Assembly: GCA_965230615.1 (NCBI GenBank)
Contig: OZ246012.1
Span: 1 to 64,000 of the forward strand
Direction of reading: 5' to 3'
Origin: G965230615 sp965230615
GTDB taxonomy: Bacteria > Pseudomonadota > Gammaproteobacteria > HTCC5015
DNA length: 64,000 nt
Shown here: positions 17,584-26,370 of the stretch, one piece after another
Layout: each line of letters begins with the position of its first letter
Numbering within the stretch: the stretch's first letter is position 1
Notes under the pieces: model-generated
The model's database searches: none
Seen by the model: only the letters and a program-made list of their open reading frames with translations
What the model was told of the DNA's origin: nothing
Translations under genes and position numbers: made by a program

Positions 17584-17860
17584 ATGGACGCGCCGGGCAC
17601 TGAAACAATTAAAAATAGCACAAGAATACATCGCAGAAGATAACCCAATTGCCGCCCAGGAAGTGGCGCAACGCATTTGGGATGCCACCAAATTACTCTC
17701 AGCCCAACCTGATATGGGACGTCTTGGCCGAGTCACTGGCACGCGGGAGTGGGTCGTTAAAAAGACACCTTACTTATTAGCCTACCAAGTTGTTGGTGAT
17801 GATTTGCGGGTAATCGCTGTTATACACAGTAAGCAGCTTTGGCCTAAGTCTTTTCATTAA
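17573..17860 (+). CDS. ParE/RelE family toxin
   Basis: 95 residues with the ParE/RelE pattern: WTRRALKQLKIAQEYIAEDNP at the N-terminus, a helix, RLGRVTGTREWVV and LAYQV..DDLRVIAVIHSKQLWP. TTG start with GGGGAG 6 bp upstream. ParE homologues inhibit gyrase and RelE homologues cut mRNA; the DDLRVIAVIHSKQLWP ending favours ParE. Neutralised by the overlapping upstream antitoxin. Confidence 0.85.
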   Translation: MKVKWTRRALKQLKIAQEYIAEDNPIAAQEVAQRIWDATKLLSAQPDMGRLGRVTGTREWVVKKTPYLLAYQVVGDDLRVIAVIHSKQLWPKSFH

Positions 17861-17983
17861 TCTTTTTATTGATTTTCATTTTTGAAAACGGCAAAAGGTG
17901 AGATTTGAGTTCTGCCTGATAATCTATCGGGTAGTGTAACTATGTGTTAAGTATTATGTTTTGTTTTAAAAGGAGTTTGTTCA

Positions 17984-18403
17984 ATGACACAATTCATGCA
18001 TGCTGTTAGCCCATATCCCATACTTCATCTTATTATTGCGATAAGTGTTTCTATATTTGTCATTTCTAAAGTTTATTGTTCACCTACCGTGCAGCGAATG
18101 AGTGCTGATTTATTTAAGCTATTTAAGAGAATAAAAAATGCTATGGGTGAAGCAGCAAAATCTCCTTTTCAAAATAAATATAAAGACCACCCTGTTATTG
18201 TTAAATTTGTTATAGGTTTTTTGTATTTTATCTCGCTATGGTTGCTTATATATGGTGTTGGAATAATATTTTTAGCATCGATGGATGACATACTGTGGTA
18301 CAAGCGGTTAGTTGGTCTGTTATTTGGTTTTGCGACTATTTATTTTAGTTTTGTGCTTAAGGCCGATGGCGATAAAGAATTGTACAAACTGCGTAGTAAC
18401 TAA
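17984..18403 (+). CDS. Small membrane protein of unknown function
   Basis: 139 residues with three predicted membrane segments (about 10-30, 72-98, 108-126). AAGGAG lies 9 bp before the ATG. No family is recognised. It is AT-rich relative to the recombinase and stands alone behind the toxin-antitoxin pair, so it may be cargo of the mobile element. Confidence 0.65.
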   Translation: MTQFMHAVSPYPILHLIIAISVSIFVISKVYCSPTVQRMSADLFKLFKRIKNAMGEAAKSPFQNKYKDHPVIVKFVIGFLYFISLWLLIYGVGIIFLASMDDILWYKRLVGLLFGFATIYFSFVLKADGDKELYKLRSN

Positions 18404-18578
18404 TATTGTGCTTTATGTTATTGATAAATTGTTAGAAGCCAAAGTCGGAGCTTTACCGTGGCGGTCCGACACTGACGCCCGTTCGTGATGGTCCGGAGAC
18501 AATAAAGCGGCCATGACCAGGGTGGTTCTTGATCACCCCCTGTTCGCCCCCTCAAGGGGGCCTCCAAGCGAGCCATCC

Positions 18579-18657
18579 AACATAACGCGAGATTAGGCGA
18601 GATAACAGCGCGCTACGCGCTGTAAAGCTGTTGCCTCGCCTAATCGCGCGTTATGTT
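18579..18657. repeat. 79-bp attC-like palindrome
   Basis: Outer arms of 23 bp pair with one mismatch, starting AACATAACGCG and ending CGCGTTATGTT. The inner part has its own stems (ACAGCGCG/CGCGCTGT and AACAGC/GCTGTT). Size, palindromy and the AAC...GTT outer boxes fit an integron attC site. Flanks are GC-rich with two short G/C hairpins at 18546-18561 and 18683-18697. On the minus strand it would be downstream of the HEPN gene, as in a gene cassette, but about 190 bp separate them. Confidence 0.5.
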
Positions 18658-18849
18658 AAATGGTCGGCTGTGTCCCCCCGTGGCCCCCGCCGGGGGCAAA
18701 AATACAAGGTGGCTTCGCACCCCATTTTAATCTGTTCCCGCCCACCATGCTGTCTCGTCCAGGCAGCTCGCACTGCGTTGCTCGTCCTGCCTGGCCAAGC
18801 CAGCTTCCCTTTAGCTGCTTCGCAGCTGAAGCGGCTAAGAGGAAAATAA

Positions 18850-19395
18850 TCATTGTGTGGGAGCTTTCTCTGGTGTCGATGTGTCTTGAACTGCTTCGGC
18901 AATATGATTTAAGGCTATTGATTTTAAAGATGTAATACCTTCGTAATCAATCTCTTGATTATCATACTCAGGGTTCGTGTCAACTTCGACTCGCCCCCAG
19001 AAACTATCAATTTTATGGACATAGTGTTGTGTCTTCTCAATCATTTTTAAGTCAAACTCTTTAGAGTCATCGAAGATAAGCATTGGTATATCATGTGCAA
19101 TCTGATTGCGATACTCGCGAATCGACTGAATGTCTTTTACTTCGTCTTCTGTAATAGCATCGCAGCTATGTAGCCATAAGAGTGATGCTTGAAATACATG
19201 TTTTGCTTTATCTAACACATCAGTTTGATAGTCGCTATCAGGCTTCCACTCATCATCTTCGTAAGTGTGAGAGTAAAAGCCTTTGACTCCATCAACTATG
19301 GATGACTTCAAAAGCTCATAACCTAGCAAGAATAAAGAAGCATTGATAAGGCGTGGTTTTACAATGTCTGAGTTAAGCCAGGAGGGTGTCTCCAT
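18850..19395 (-). CDS. HEPN-motif hypothetical protein
   Basis: 181 residues, mainly helical. REYRNQIAHD at about 93-102 contains R-x4-H, the signature of HEPN nucleases and HEPN-type scaffold proteins found in abortive-infection and toxin-antitoxin systems. AGGA sits 7 bp before the ATG. No MNT partner gene is adjacent. It stands alone between the GC-rich palindromic region and the second leader repeat, on the strand opposite to its neighbours. Function is open; a defence role is only suggested by the motif. Confidence 0.65.
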   Translation of the reverse strand: METPSWLNSDIVKPRLINASLFLLGYELLKSSIVDGVKGFYSHTYEDDEWKPDSDYQTDVLDKAKHVFQASLLWLHSCDAITEDEVKDIQSIREYRNQIAHDIPMLIFDDSKEFDLKMIEKTQHYVHKIDSFWGRVEVDTNPEYDNQEIDYEGITSLKSIALNHIAEAVQDTSTPEKAPTQ

Positions 19396-19503
19396 AACGG
19401 TGTCCTGATAGTGGGTTTATATATATGTTAATAATACAAGCTTTAAAGCACCAATGAAGCTTTGATGTTATCCGTATAAACCGAGAAAAAGTCTATCTAT
19501 AAG

Positions 19504-19622
19504 GAAAAAAGTGCGTCTGGAGATTTTTTTTGCTAAAGTACGATTTATTGGTTTTTTAGCTCTTTAACAGTCTGATCTCTAACGAAAAACCCGCCTCGGT
19601 TACGATGCGCGCGTCGGGGTAA
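19504..19622 (+). repeat. Rhs-tip leader repeat, copy 2
   Basis: Same ~118-bp block as at 9935 and 26164, with a few substitutions and one added T. It again contains GCTCTTTAACA and the GTTAC...GTAAC hairpin, and ends in TAA immediately before LFTGEQF coding sequence. Confidence 0.75.
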
Positions 19623-19712
19623 CTATTTACTGGCGAGCAGTTTGACTCATTCACATCGAACTATTACCTCAGAGCAAGATACTACAGTCCGCACTCGGCG
19701 CGGTTTACGCAG

Positions 19713-20420
19713 ATGGATCCGTTTCAAGGGTTTGACAACCACCCAGTTACACTTAACAAATATCTGTATGCAAATGCTGACCCTATAAATTTCACCGATC
19801 CTAGTGGGAATTTTGCTGGAATATCTGCTGCAAATGCAATAATAAACTCTCTAGCGTTAGCAATCGTTTTTGCAAATACGCCAATAGGCGGAAATCTGAT
19901 TCAAGATTTGGGTTTGAGTACGGAAAGGGAGCGAACGCTAAAAGATGTAGCTTTAGGCAAGTTCGAAGCAAGAACATGTGCGACAAGTAATGCTTCAAGA
20001 TGTAAGGCAAGTATACCTTTGATAATTTTTGGGGCTGATGTAAAAGAAGCGACTTTGCATATTTTTGATGCTCAGCAATTTGGTATAGGTTCGCCAATAC
20101 TGAGTAAGCGTAAAGGTAATCATAGTAGGAGTTTTATTAGAACTGCACCTGAATGTAGAGGTCGTGCTACGAAGCAAACAGGTCTTGATTGTGATGAGTA
20201 TCCTTTTTCAAGCACTGTGGAAGGGGGAGCTGCAAACTATCGAGCGGGTAAAGTCTCTCTAAGGCCTATCAATTTATCTCATAATAGAGCTGCTGGAGGC
20301 TTTTTGAATGGCTTTTTTAAAGCATGTGGTATTGTACCTGATGATCCAGTTAAAAAATGGTTTGGCGTCGTAGCTTCTCCTAGTGCTCCAACCACAATAC
20401 CTGTTTGTGCGGGAAGATAA
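19713..20420 (+). CDS. Orphan Rhs tip 2: NucA/NucB deoxyribonuclease
   Basis: Core homology runs from 19623 without a start codon; the first ATG is MDPFQG at 19713. Residues 1-34 are the Rhs core end (DPSGNF). The tip from about 85 on matches the DNase NucA/NucB family: ATLHIFDAQQFGIG-like strand, then LDCDEYPFSSTVEGGA, the conserved catalytic segment. Known relatives degrade DNA nonspecifically and are secreted in Bacillus. It has no signal peptide and no ribosome site in its present form. The partner gene 10 bp downstream is a lipoprotein, which suggests neutralisation at the envelope. Confidence 0.85.
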   Translation: MDPFQGFDNHPVTLNKYLYANADPINFTDPSGNFAGISAANAIINSLALAIVFANTPIGGNLIQDLGLSTERERTLKDVALGKFEARTCATSNASRCKASIPLIIFGADVKEATLHIFDAQQFGIGSPILSKRKGNHSRSFIRTAPECRGRATKQTGLDCDEYPFSSTVEGGAANYRAGKVSLRPINLSHNRAAGGFLNGFFKACGIVPDDPVKKWFGVVASPSAPTTIPVCAGR

Positions 20421-20429
20421 AATTTAATA

Positions 20430-21194
20430 ATGCGAAAAAAACTAATTTTTTTAATGATGCTGTTTTTCCTTGTTGGTTGTGGGAATAATGAAAATATGAA
20501 GATCAATGTGTCAGGTTATAAGGGGCAGACCAGCGATTGGGATAAATTTTTATCTTGTTGGGAAAATGAAATTGTAAATAATCTTAGTAGTCAGGCAGAG
20601 TTATATACTCCTGAGGAGCAGCTTGTTTATGAAAGAAAATCTTCAAGGTATCCACCAGCCTCACTTGAAGAAATTAAACACATTGAAAAAAAACTTAATG
20701 TCAGTTTGCCAAAGTCATATGTTGATTTTTTAAAAGCAAGTAATGGCTGGATTCAAGTTCACTTTGATGCTAGTGATGGTCTGGTTTTTCCTATTGAGAA
20801 AATTGGTTGGCTGAGAGAAAAAAATAATGACTTGATAGCTGATTGGTTTAGAATACCACGACAATCTACTCAGGTTGAAGATGTTGTTTATTTTAATTAT
20901 ACCACCAGTCAAGACGCTAGCTTAATTAGAGATGAATATCTAGAGCATTCTTTGGTAATTAGTGAAGTTGTTGACTCTGGTGTATATCTGCTAAACCCCA
21001 AAATAATCACTGAGGATGGAGAATGGGAAGCATGGTTTTTTGGTTGGGAGTTGCCTGGAGCAATAAGATTTAAGTCTTTTGCGCAACTAATGAGGTATGC
21101 TTATTTTAAAGCTGCCAAGGAACCAGATTATGATGGAATATACTCTGAAGAAGAATTAAGTCAAACCTGTGCTAAGTTGATTCCAGTAAGCTAA
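20430..21194 (+). CDS. SMI1/KNR4-family lipoprotein, probable immunity protein
   Basis: 254 residues. A signal peptide with lipobox LVGC (Cys about 17) predicts a lipid anchor. From about 65 the SMI1/KNR4 fold is visible (YPPASLEEIKHIEKKLNVSLPKSYVDFLKASNGW), a common immunity family in toxin loci. Most SMI1 immunity proteins are cytoplasmic, so export is unusual and fits protection in the periplasm against the NucA/NucB tip. Starts 9 bp after the toxin stop. Confidence 0.82.
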   Translation: MRKKLIFLMMLFFLVGCGNNENMKINVSGYKGQTSDWDKFLSCWENEIVNNLSSQAELYTPEEQLVYERKSSRYPPASLEEIKHIEKKLNVSLPKSYVDFLKASNGWIQVHFDASDGLVFPIEKIGWLREKNNDLIADWFRIPRQSTQVEDVVYFNYTTSQDASLIRDEYLEHSLVISEVVDSGVYLLNPKIITEDGEWEAWFFGWELPGAIRFKSFAQLMRYAYFKAAKEPDYDGIYSEEELSQTCAKLIPVS

Positions 21195-21205
21195 AAGTGA
21201 TATTT

Positions 21206-21703
21206 CCTGTCCCTGGCGAATTGTTAATTTATGCGGGAGTGGGCGTATGAAACAGCCCACGACAATGTGATTGCCAACGATATTGAGTCAGAGAAGCAGG
21301 TGTTTTGGCTAAGTTATCTGCTTTATAGGCTGGAATAAGCCCATTAATTCCTTGGTGTGGCCGAGCATGATTATAGTAATCCTTGTAGCCGTCGAGCTTT
21401 TGCTGTAAATCGGTGGCTGTCCAAAACAAGGTTTGATCGAGACACTCCCGCCTTACCGAGCCAATCAGGCGCTCCACAAACGGATGCGACAGCGGAATAT
21501 AGGGTAGGGGTTTAAGCTCTTCAATTTCTAGAATGCGTAAATTGGCTTGCCATTGTTGATACTGAAATAAAGGGTCATTATCCGAGCTGAGTTTGCCCGG
21601 TGGTTTGTGTTGTTTGATGATGCTGTTAAACATACGGCATATCATGGGTCCGTCCAAATGCCCTGCGTTTACCGCAAAACCGATAATGCGGCGTGAATAC
21701 TGA
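21206..21703 (-). pseudogene. Insertion sequence A fragment with 3' part of transposase
   Basis: Begins with the terminus CCTGTCCCTGGCGAATTG and encodes on minus the last ~158 residues of the same DDE transposase as 8764-9882 (MDGPMICRMFNSIIK to the end). Homology stops within the codon stretch GCGTGAATACTGAT at 21703, where insertion sequence B starts. The catalytic first Asp is missing, so it is inactive. Confidence 0.85.
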
Positions 21704-21814
21704 TGTCCTGTCCACAGTGTCCACGAGTCATAGCACGTAGATTTAAAGCTGATTTTTAAAGATTTGCTGTAAAACTCAACAAAATTTTTTAGAAATTCAG
21801 AAAAAACTTCAATT

Positions 21815-21849
21815 AACAGCCTGAAAAATATTCTTTTCAGGCTGTTTTT
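21815..21849. terminator. Rho-independent terminator in IS B
   Basis: AACAGCCTGAAAA, 6-base loop, TTTTCAGGCTGTTTTT. The stem is perfect and flanked by A and T runs, so it can work in both directions; it protects the transposase from outside transcription. Also present in the fragment at 27687-27993. Confidence 0.75.
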
Positions 21850-21951
21850 CTCTCAGTGATATGCTTTCTATTCAATATTCTCGTGGACACGCACCATAGA
21901 GCGTTCATGGTTGATGTATGAACAATTCATTACGATACATAATACGTTGAA

Positions 21952-22863
21952 TTAATCTGGTGGCACATAAAATCCTGTCAGCTTCTCAGCCCAAGCCGAA
22001 AAGTAATATGCCTGTCCACGGCAGTTTGGCTCAGTTTTATGCCATACATTTGCCGGTGTACGATAACGTAAGTTCTCATGTAGCCTCACATGGTTATACC
22101 ATAGTCGAAAGTTTGCTAAATCATCACTCAACTGCCCAGCACTCTGGATAACAAGCGCTTTGGCTTTGCTTTTAAACGTGCCAAAGAATCGCTCAACTCG
22201 TCCATTTTGCCAAGGGCAACACGCTTGAGTGCGTTGCTGTCTGATATTCAGCAATATTAAGACGAATGATAATAGCTTCGATGTAAAGCATGACTCATTA
22301 TCCGTACGAATAGCTCTAGGCTTGCCATATTTTTCGATGCTGTCCAGCAGGCAGCGTAATAGGGTGATGGTTGACTTGTCCTTAATACATCGCAAAGCAA
22401 TACAGGCCCGTGTGCCATGATCAACAATACCCAGCAAGATATATTGATGTTGGTTGTTGTCAGTAACGAATGTTAAATCCATGCCCCAAGTAGCATTCTT
22501 CGGCAAAGGTCTAGGCTTTAGTCTTTTAATGTCTTTGCGCTTTAATAAAATAGTATAAGCATATTCACGGCGCTTGTAATACACATAGGATTTACTTACC
22601 GTCATTTTTCTAGAGGTTTTGTGGAGAGTATTAAATGTCGCCGCTATCTGGCGGCAAGAAGCCTTCGGCATAAAGGCACTGAGCCGAATCACTTCATCCA
22701 CCACCCACTGCGGCTTGGGTTGGCATAACACACACTTCTGAGCAGCTGGCTGAATAGGCTTAGATGAAAAATAATATGTTTTCGTAGCCTGAATAAAACG
22801 ATAGCTTAATAATGAGAGTTGATAAAGCAACCAAAGAAAAATAATAATACTATACATATACAC
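21952..22863 (-). CDS. DDE integrase-core transposase of IS B
   Basis: 303 residues. The first ~25 are hydrophobic, then a helix-turn-helix-like region (SCRQIAATFNTLH). The rve core has the first Asp in WGMDLTFV, second Asp in IRTDNESCF and Glu in NGRVERFFGTFK. All three catalytic acidic residues are present. It differs clearly from the IS A transposase. Apparently complete and possibly active. Confidence 0.85.
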   Translation of the reverse strand: MYMYSIIIFLWLLYQLSLLSYRFIQATKTYYFSSKPIQPAAQKCVLCQPKPQWVVDEVIRLSAFMPKASCRQIAATFNTLHKTSRKMTVSKSYVYYKRREYAYTILLKRKDIKRLKPRPLPKNATWGMDLTFVTDNNQHQYILLGIVDHGTRACIALRCIKDKSTITLLRCLLDSIEKYGKPRAIRTDNESCFTSKLLSFVLILLNIRQQRTQACCPWQNGRVERFFGTFKSKAKALVIQSAGQLSDDLANFRLWYNHVRLHENLRYRTPANVWHKTEPNCRGQAYYFSAWAEKLTGFYVPPD

Positions 22864-23058
22864 TTGCTCTGAGTTGAAAAAATTAAAGAAAGCTAATAAT
22901 TTGTATAAAATAGCTTGACAAGCCTTCTGGCTGCAATGAGAAGAACATTATTACGAATGTAATAGTACTCTGTTGTCTTGACACGAGAGCTACTGCTCGT
23001 AAGATATTAATCTCTTCTTTGCTTCATCGCTTTTGTTTTTTTGCTAAGGAAAAAAGTG

Positions 23059-23229
23059 ATGAAGAAACACCTGAAAATAATCGCCACCCTATGGGCACTG
23101 GTAGCAATATCAGCGTTACTGACGACTTGTGCCCGTTTAGAGCGTTTGGAAATAGAGTTGGCACCGATATCGGTTGTCTCACTTAAATATAAAAACAACA
23201 CCGCTACGACGCCGAAGGTAATCTGTTAA
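23059..23229 (+). pseudogene. Signal-anchor gene start fused out of frame to Rhs sequence
   Basis: ATG 23059 with AAGGA 8 bp upstream encodes a hydrophobic N-terminus (MKKHLKIIATLWALVAISAL) ending LLTTC, like a signal peptide or membrane anchor. At about 23206 the sequence switches to Rhs repeat DNA but in another frame, giving a stop after 8 further codons. It is the 5' end of an unknown gene joined to the truncated Rhs copy. Confidence 0.5.
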
Positions 23230-23339
23230 GCCAAACCGACCGCAACGGCCGGGTCACCCAGTTTACCTACGATGCGCTGAATCGTTTAACGAGCACCACC
23301 TTTGCCGATGGCAGCACCACACACACCGCGTACGATGCC

Positions 23340-25799
23340 GTGGGTAATGTGATCGCCGAGATCGACGAGAACGGCAACCGCACCGAACATGAATACGATG
23401 CGGCTAATCGTAGAATACTCACACGCAATGCCTTAAACCAGGTATTCCGTTTTGAGTATGACCCGGACGGTAACCTCATTCGCGAGATCGATGCCTTAAA
23501 CCGCACGACCACGCATGTCTATGACAGCTTAGATAACCGCATAGAGACAGTATTCGCTAATGGCCAGCGCATCCAGACCGAGTACGATGCGCTCGGCCGC
23601 GTTGTCGCTGAAATCGACGAGGCCGGTAATCGCACCGAGTTTGTCTACGACAGCAAAGGTAATCTCACCCAGGTTAAACAAGGCAGCGATGTCGATGGCG
23701 ATACCACCGCCACCGAAGACGGTGCAACGACAACGTTTACCTACGATGAACAAAACAACAAAACCAGCCAGACCGATGCGCTGGGCCGTACCACGCGCTG
23801 GCGTTACGACCGCCTGGGTCGAGTGATCGTTCGAACCTTGCCCAACAACCTAAGCGAGAGTTACAGCTATGACCGCGTGGGCAATCGCACGGGCCGTACC
23901 TCGTTTGACTTTGCCCTGCGTGAGAACAACACCTTCGATGTGAACAACCGCTTAATCGAAGCCGACTACACCGGTGCCAATGCGGTGACCGAGACCTTCC
24001 AATACGACAACGTCGGCAACCGCATAAGCGCCACCAATGCTGAAGGTACCCACAGCTGGGCTTACGATAACCGAGACCGCTTAATCCGCGAGACCAAACC
24101 TAACGGTGACGAGATAGAATACGCGTATGATAGTGCGGGTAATCGCACCACGGTGACGACAACGGTCAACACCAACGGTGGCGGCACCACAAGCCGCACC
24201 GAGACTTACGAGTACGATGTGTTAAACCGCCTGGCCCGTGTGATAGACGAGCACAACAACATCACCACCTATACCTACGATGCGGTAGGTAACCGCGAGA
24301 CCATGACATTCCCGAACGGCAACGTGACCACCTACACCTATGACCAACGCAACCGCTTAACGGCGATGAGCACGGCCAACCCGAGCGCCACGCTGCTCGA
24401 GCGCTACAACTACACCCTGCATCCCACCGGCAGACGCACCCACATCGATGAGCTAGACGGTCGCCGCAGTCAATACCAATACGACGACCTCTACCGCATG
24501 ACAAGCGAGACCATCACCGACAGCCAAAACGGTAACCATCAGGCCGACTACCAATACGACGCCGTGGGCAACCGCACGCAGAGCATTATCAACGGCGTGA
24601 CCACCGCCTACACCTATGATGTGAACGACCAGCTGGTAAGCCAAGGCGGAGAAACCTACACCTACGACTTTAACGGCAGCTTAAGAACACACAGAATCGG
24701 CTTCAGTACCACTACGTATACCTACAATGCCAAACAGCAGCTCATCCAGGTAAGCAAACCGGGTGAGCAAATTAACTACGCCTACGACGTGGACGGCAAC
24801 CGCATCAGCAGTACCGAGAACAGCAACACCACCGACTACCTGGTCGATACCAACCGCGACTTTGCGCAAGTGTTAAACGAGAAGGTCAACAATGCCATCG
24901 AAGTACACTATGTACACGGCGATGACCTGATCAGCCAAGACAGCGCCAGCAATATACGCTATTATCATACAGACGGCTTAGGCAGTACCCGGCACCTGAG
25001 TGATGCCGGAGGCTCTTTAACAGACTCTTATGACTATGCAGCGTTTGGTGAATTACTGAACAGCACTGGGGCGAGTGAGAATCGGTATTTGTTTACCGGC
25101 GAGCAGTTTGATGCGTTTACATCACACTATTACTTGAGAGCACGGTACTACAGTCCGCACTCGGCGCGGTTTACGCAGATGGATCCGTTTCAAGGGGTGA
25201 ATCGGATTCCGGTGTCGCTTCATAAATACCTCTATGCTAATGCTGATCCGGTTAATTTTACTGATCCTAGTGGGAACTTTGGAATAGCTGGTGCTATTCA
25301 AGCTTTATCAGTAATAGGTAGTCTATTTGGAGCGTTTACTGTTGGTTTTGAAGCTGGATCTATACTCGATAGGTTTGTTAGAACTGGCGATGTCTTGACA
25401 GCAAGAAATGCAAAGAGCATTGCAATTATTGCAACATCTTTCTTGCCAACACGTTATTTGCAAAAGACTGCTGATTTAGCGGCAGTTGCTTCAAAACTAG
25501 AAAGGTTAGGGTTTGCATCCATTATTTTTGATAGGAGTCCTACAGTAAAAGGTTTTAATAAAGTTTTTCATTGGGTTCAAAGAATGAATGAGAGAGGCTT
25601 TGATCTAAAAGACGTCGTAAGTGCTGTTACAAAAGGAGCTTTTTGGATAGATATTAAATCTGGGGCTATTGTACGGGTGATAGGGGATCCTAAAGTAAAT
25701 GGGACAATTAAAGTGCTTTTCGTGGAAGGGAAAATTACAACTGTATTAAGTAATAAATTAACAGGAAAGTTTGTGCCATTCTCCCCAGTTAATCTATAA
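23340..25799 (+). CDS. 5'-truncated Rhs copy with orphan tip 3 (DUF4258-like)
   Basis: Rhs coding DNA resumes at about 23207 and is nearly identical to bases 5284-7170 of the main gene; GTG 23340 is the first in-frame start and has no clear ribosome site. It covers the last ~15 YD repeats and the complete core to DPSGNF (about residue 645). The tip (~170 residues) has a hydrophobic linker, then HWVQRMNERGFDLKDVVSAV and GTIKVLFVEGKITTV, a pattern like DUF4258 (small RelE-like fold). Immunity candidate follows after 18 bp. The 5' truncation removes the secretion and binding domains of the parent, so this is probably a donor rather than an effector. Confidence 0.8.
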   Translation: MGNVIAEIDENGNRTEHEYDAANRRILTRNALNQVFRFEYDPDGNLIREIDALNRTTTHVYDSLDNRIETVFANGQRIQTEYDALGRVVAEIDEAGNRTEFVYDSKGNLTQVKQGSDVDGDTTATEDGATTTFTYDEQNNKTSQTDALGRTTRWRYDRLGRVIVRTLPNNLSESYSYDRVGNRTGRTSFDFALRENNTFDVNNRLIEADYTGANAVTETFQYDNVGNRISATNAEGTHSWAYDNRDRLIRETKPNGDEIEYAYDSAGNRTTVTTTVNTNGGGTTSRTETYEYDVLNRLARVIDEHNNITTYTYDAVGNRETMTFPNGNVTTYTYDQRNRLTAMSTANPSATLLERYNYTLHPTGRRTHIDELDGRRSQYQYDDLYRMTSETITDSQNGNHQADYQYDAVGNRTQSIINGVTTAYTYDVNDQLVSQGGETYTYDFNGSLRTHRIGFSTTTYTYNAKQQLIQVSKPGEQINYAYDVDGNRISSTENSNTTDYLVDTNRDFAQVLNEKVNNAIEVHYVHGDDLISQDSASNIRYYHTDGLGSTRHLSDAGGSLTDSYDYAAFGELLNSTGASENRYLFTGEQFDAFTSHYYLRARYYSPHSARFTQMDPFQGVNRIPVSLHKYLYANADPVNFTDPSGNFGIAGAIQALSVIGSLFGAFTVGFEAGSILDRFVRTGDVLTARNAKSIAIIATSFLPTRYLQKTADLAAVASKLERLGFASIIFDRSPTVKGFNKVFHWVQRMNERGFDLKDVVSAVTKGAFWIDIKSGAIVRVIGDPKVNGTIKVLFVEGKITTVLSNKLTGKFVPFSPVNL

Positions 25800-25817
25800 G
25801 AGTCATAGAGGTGTGGT

Positions 25818-26108
25818 GTGATTATTTTTTCAAAATGGAAAGATTATGATCCGGCTTGGCTAGTGCAGTTAGCCAAGGACCAATACCCCGATTATAAGTG
25901 GTTGCATGAATCACTTGAGGGGTGTACTAAAATTAAGTCTGGATGCTATTTTGTTGACCCTAAGAAGCCTAATGAACCTGGTTCTGAATGGCAGTTTAAA
26001 GAGAGTATAACTCTCGTTCATCCTGAAAAAGAAGAAGTGGTTCTTGATATATTAAAAGATGGGAGAGTTGGTAGTATCGAGTTTCTTGGTTTACGGCTCA
26101 AGAAGTAA
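25818..26108 (+). CDS. Putative immunity protein for orphan tip 3
   Basis: 96 residues. GTG start at 25818 preceded by AGAGGTG. No signal peptide. Contains WLHESLEGCTKIKSGCYFVD and ends EFLGLRLKK. No family recognised; assigned by its place right after the toxin and by AT-rich composition. Followed at 26121 by 15 bp of the IS A terminus and then the third leader repeat. Confidence 0.72.
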   Translation: MIIFSKWKDYDPAWLVQLAKDQYPDYKWLHESLEGCTKIKSGCYFVDPKKPNEPGSEWQFKESITLVHPEKEEVVLDILKDGRVGSIEFLGLRLKK

Positions 26109-26163
26109 GTTATATAGGGTGTCCCTGGCGAATTGCGTATAGGTGTTTTTGGTGATGTTAACA

Positions 26164-26280
26164 GAAAAAGTGCGTCTGGGGATTTTTTTTGCTAGAGTAC
26201 GATGTATTGGTTTTTAGCTCTTTAACAGTCTGATCTCTAAGGAAAAACCCGCCTCGGTTACGATGCGCGCGTCGGGGTAA
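26164..26280 (+). repeat. Rhs-tip leader repeat, copy 3
   Basis: Third copy of the ~118-bp block, 28 bp after the IS A terminus GTCCCTGGCGAATTG. Contains GCTCTTTAACA and the GTTAC...GTAAC hairpin and again ends in TAA before LFTGEQF coding sequence. Confidence 0.75.
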
Positions 26281-26370
26281 CTATTTACTGGCGAGCAGTT
26301 TGATTCATTCACATCGAACTATTACCTCAGAGCACGTTACTACAGTCCGCACTCGGCGCGGTTTACGCAG

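Larger units (their letters stand above)
21704..23000 (-). mobile_element. Insertion sequence B (second integrase-core element)
   Basis: Left terminus GTCCTGTCCACAGTGTCCAC at 21704, inserted in the IS A fragment. The identical first ~300 bp recur at 27687-27993. The right end is not defined; I place it near 23000 only because the next recognisable unit begins there. Confidence 0.6.

Noticed and set aside
18631..18935. Overlapping frames on both strands in the GC-rich palindromic stretch
   Set aside because: They result from lack of stop codons in GC-rich DNA; no ribosome sites, and they cross hairpins.
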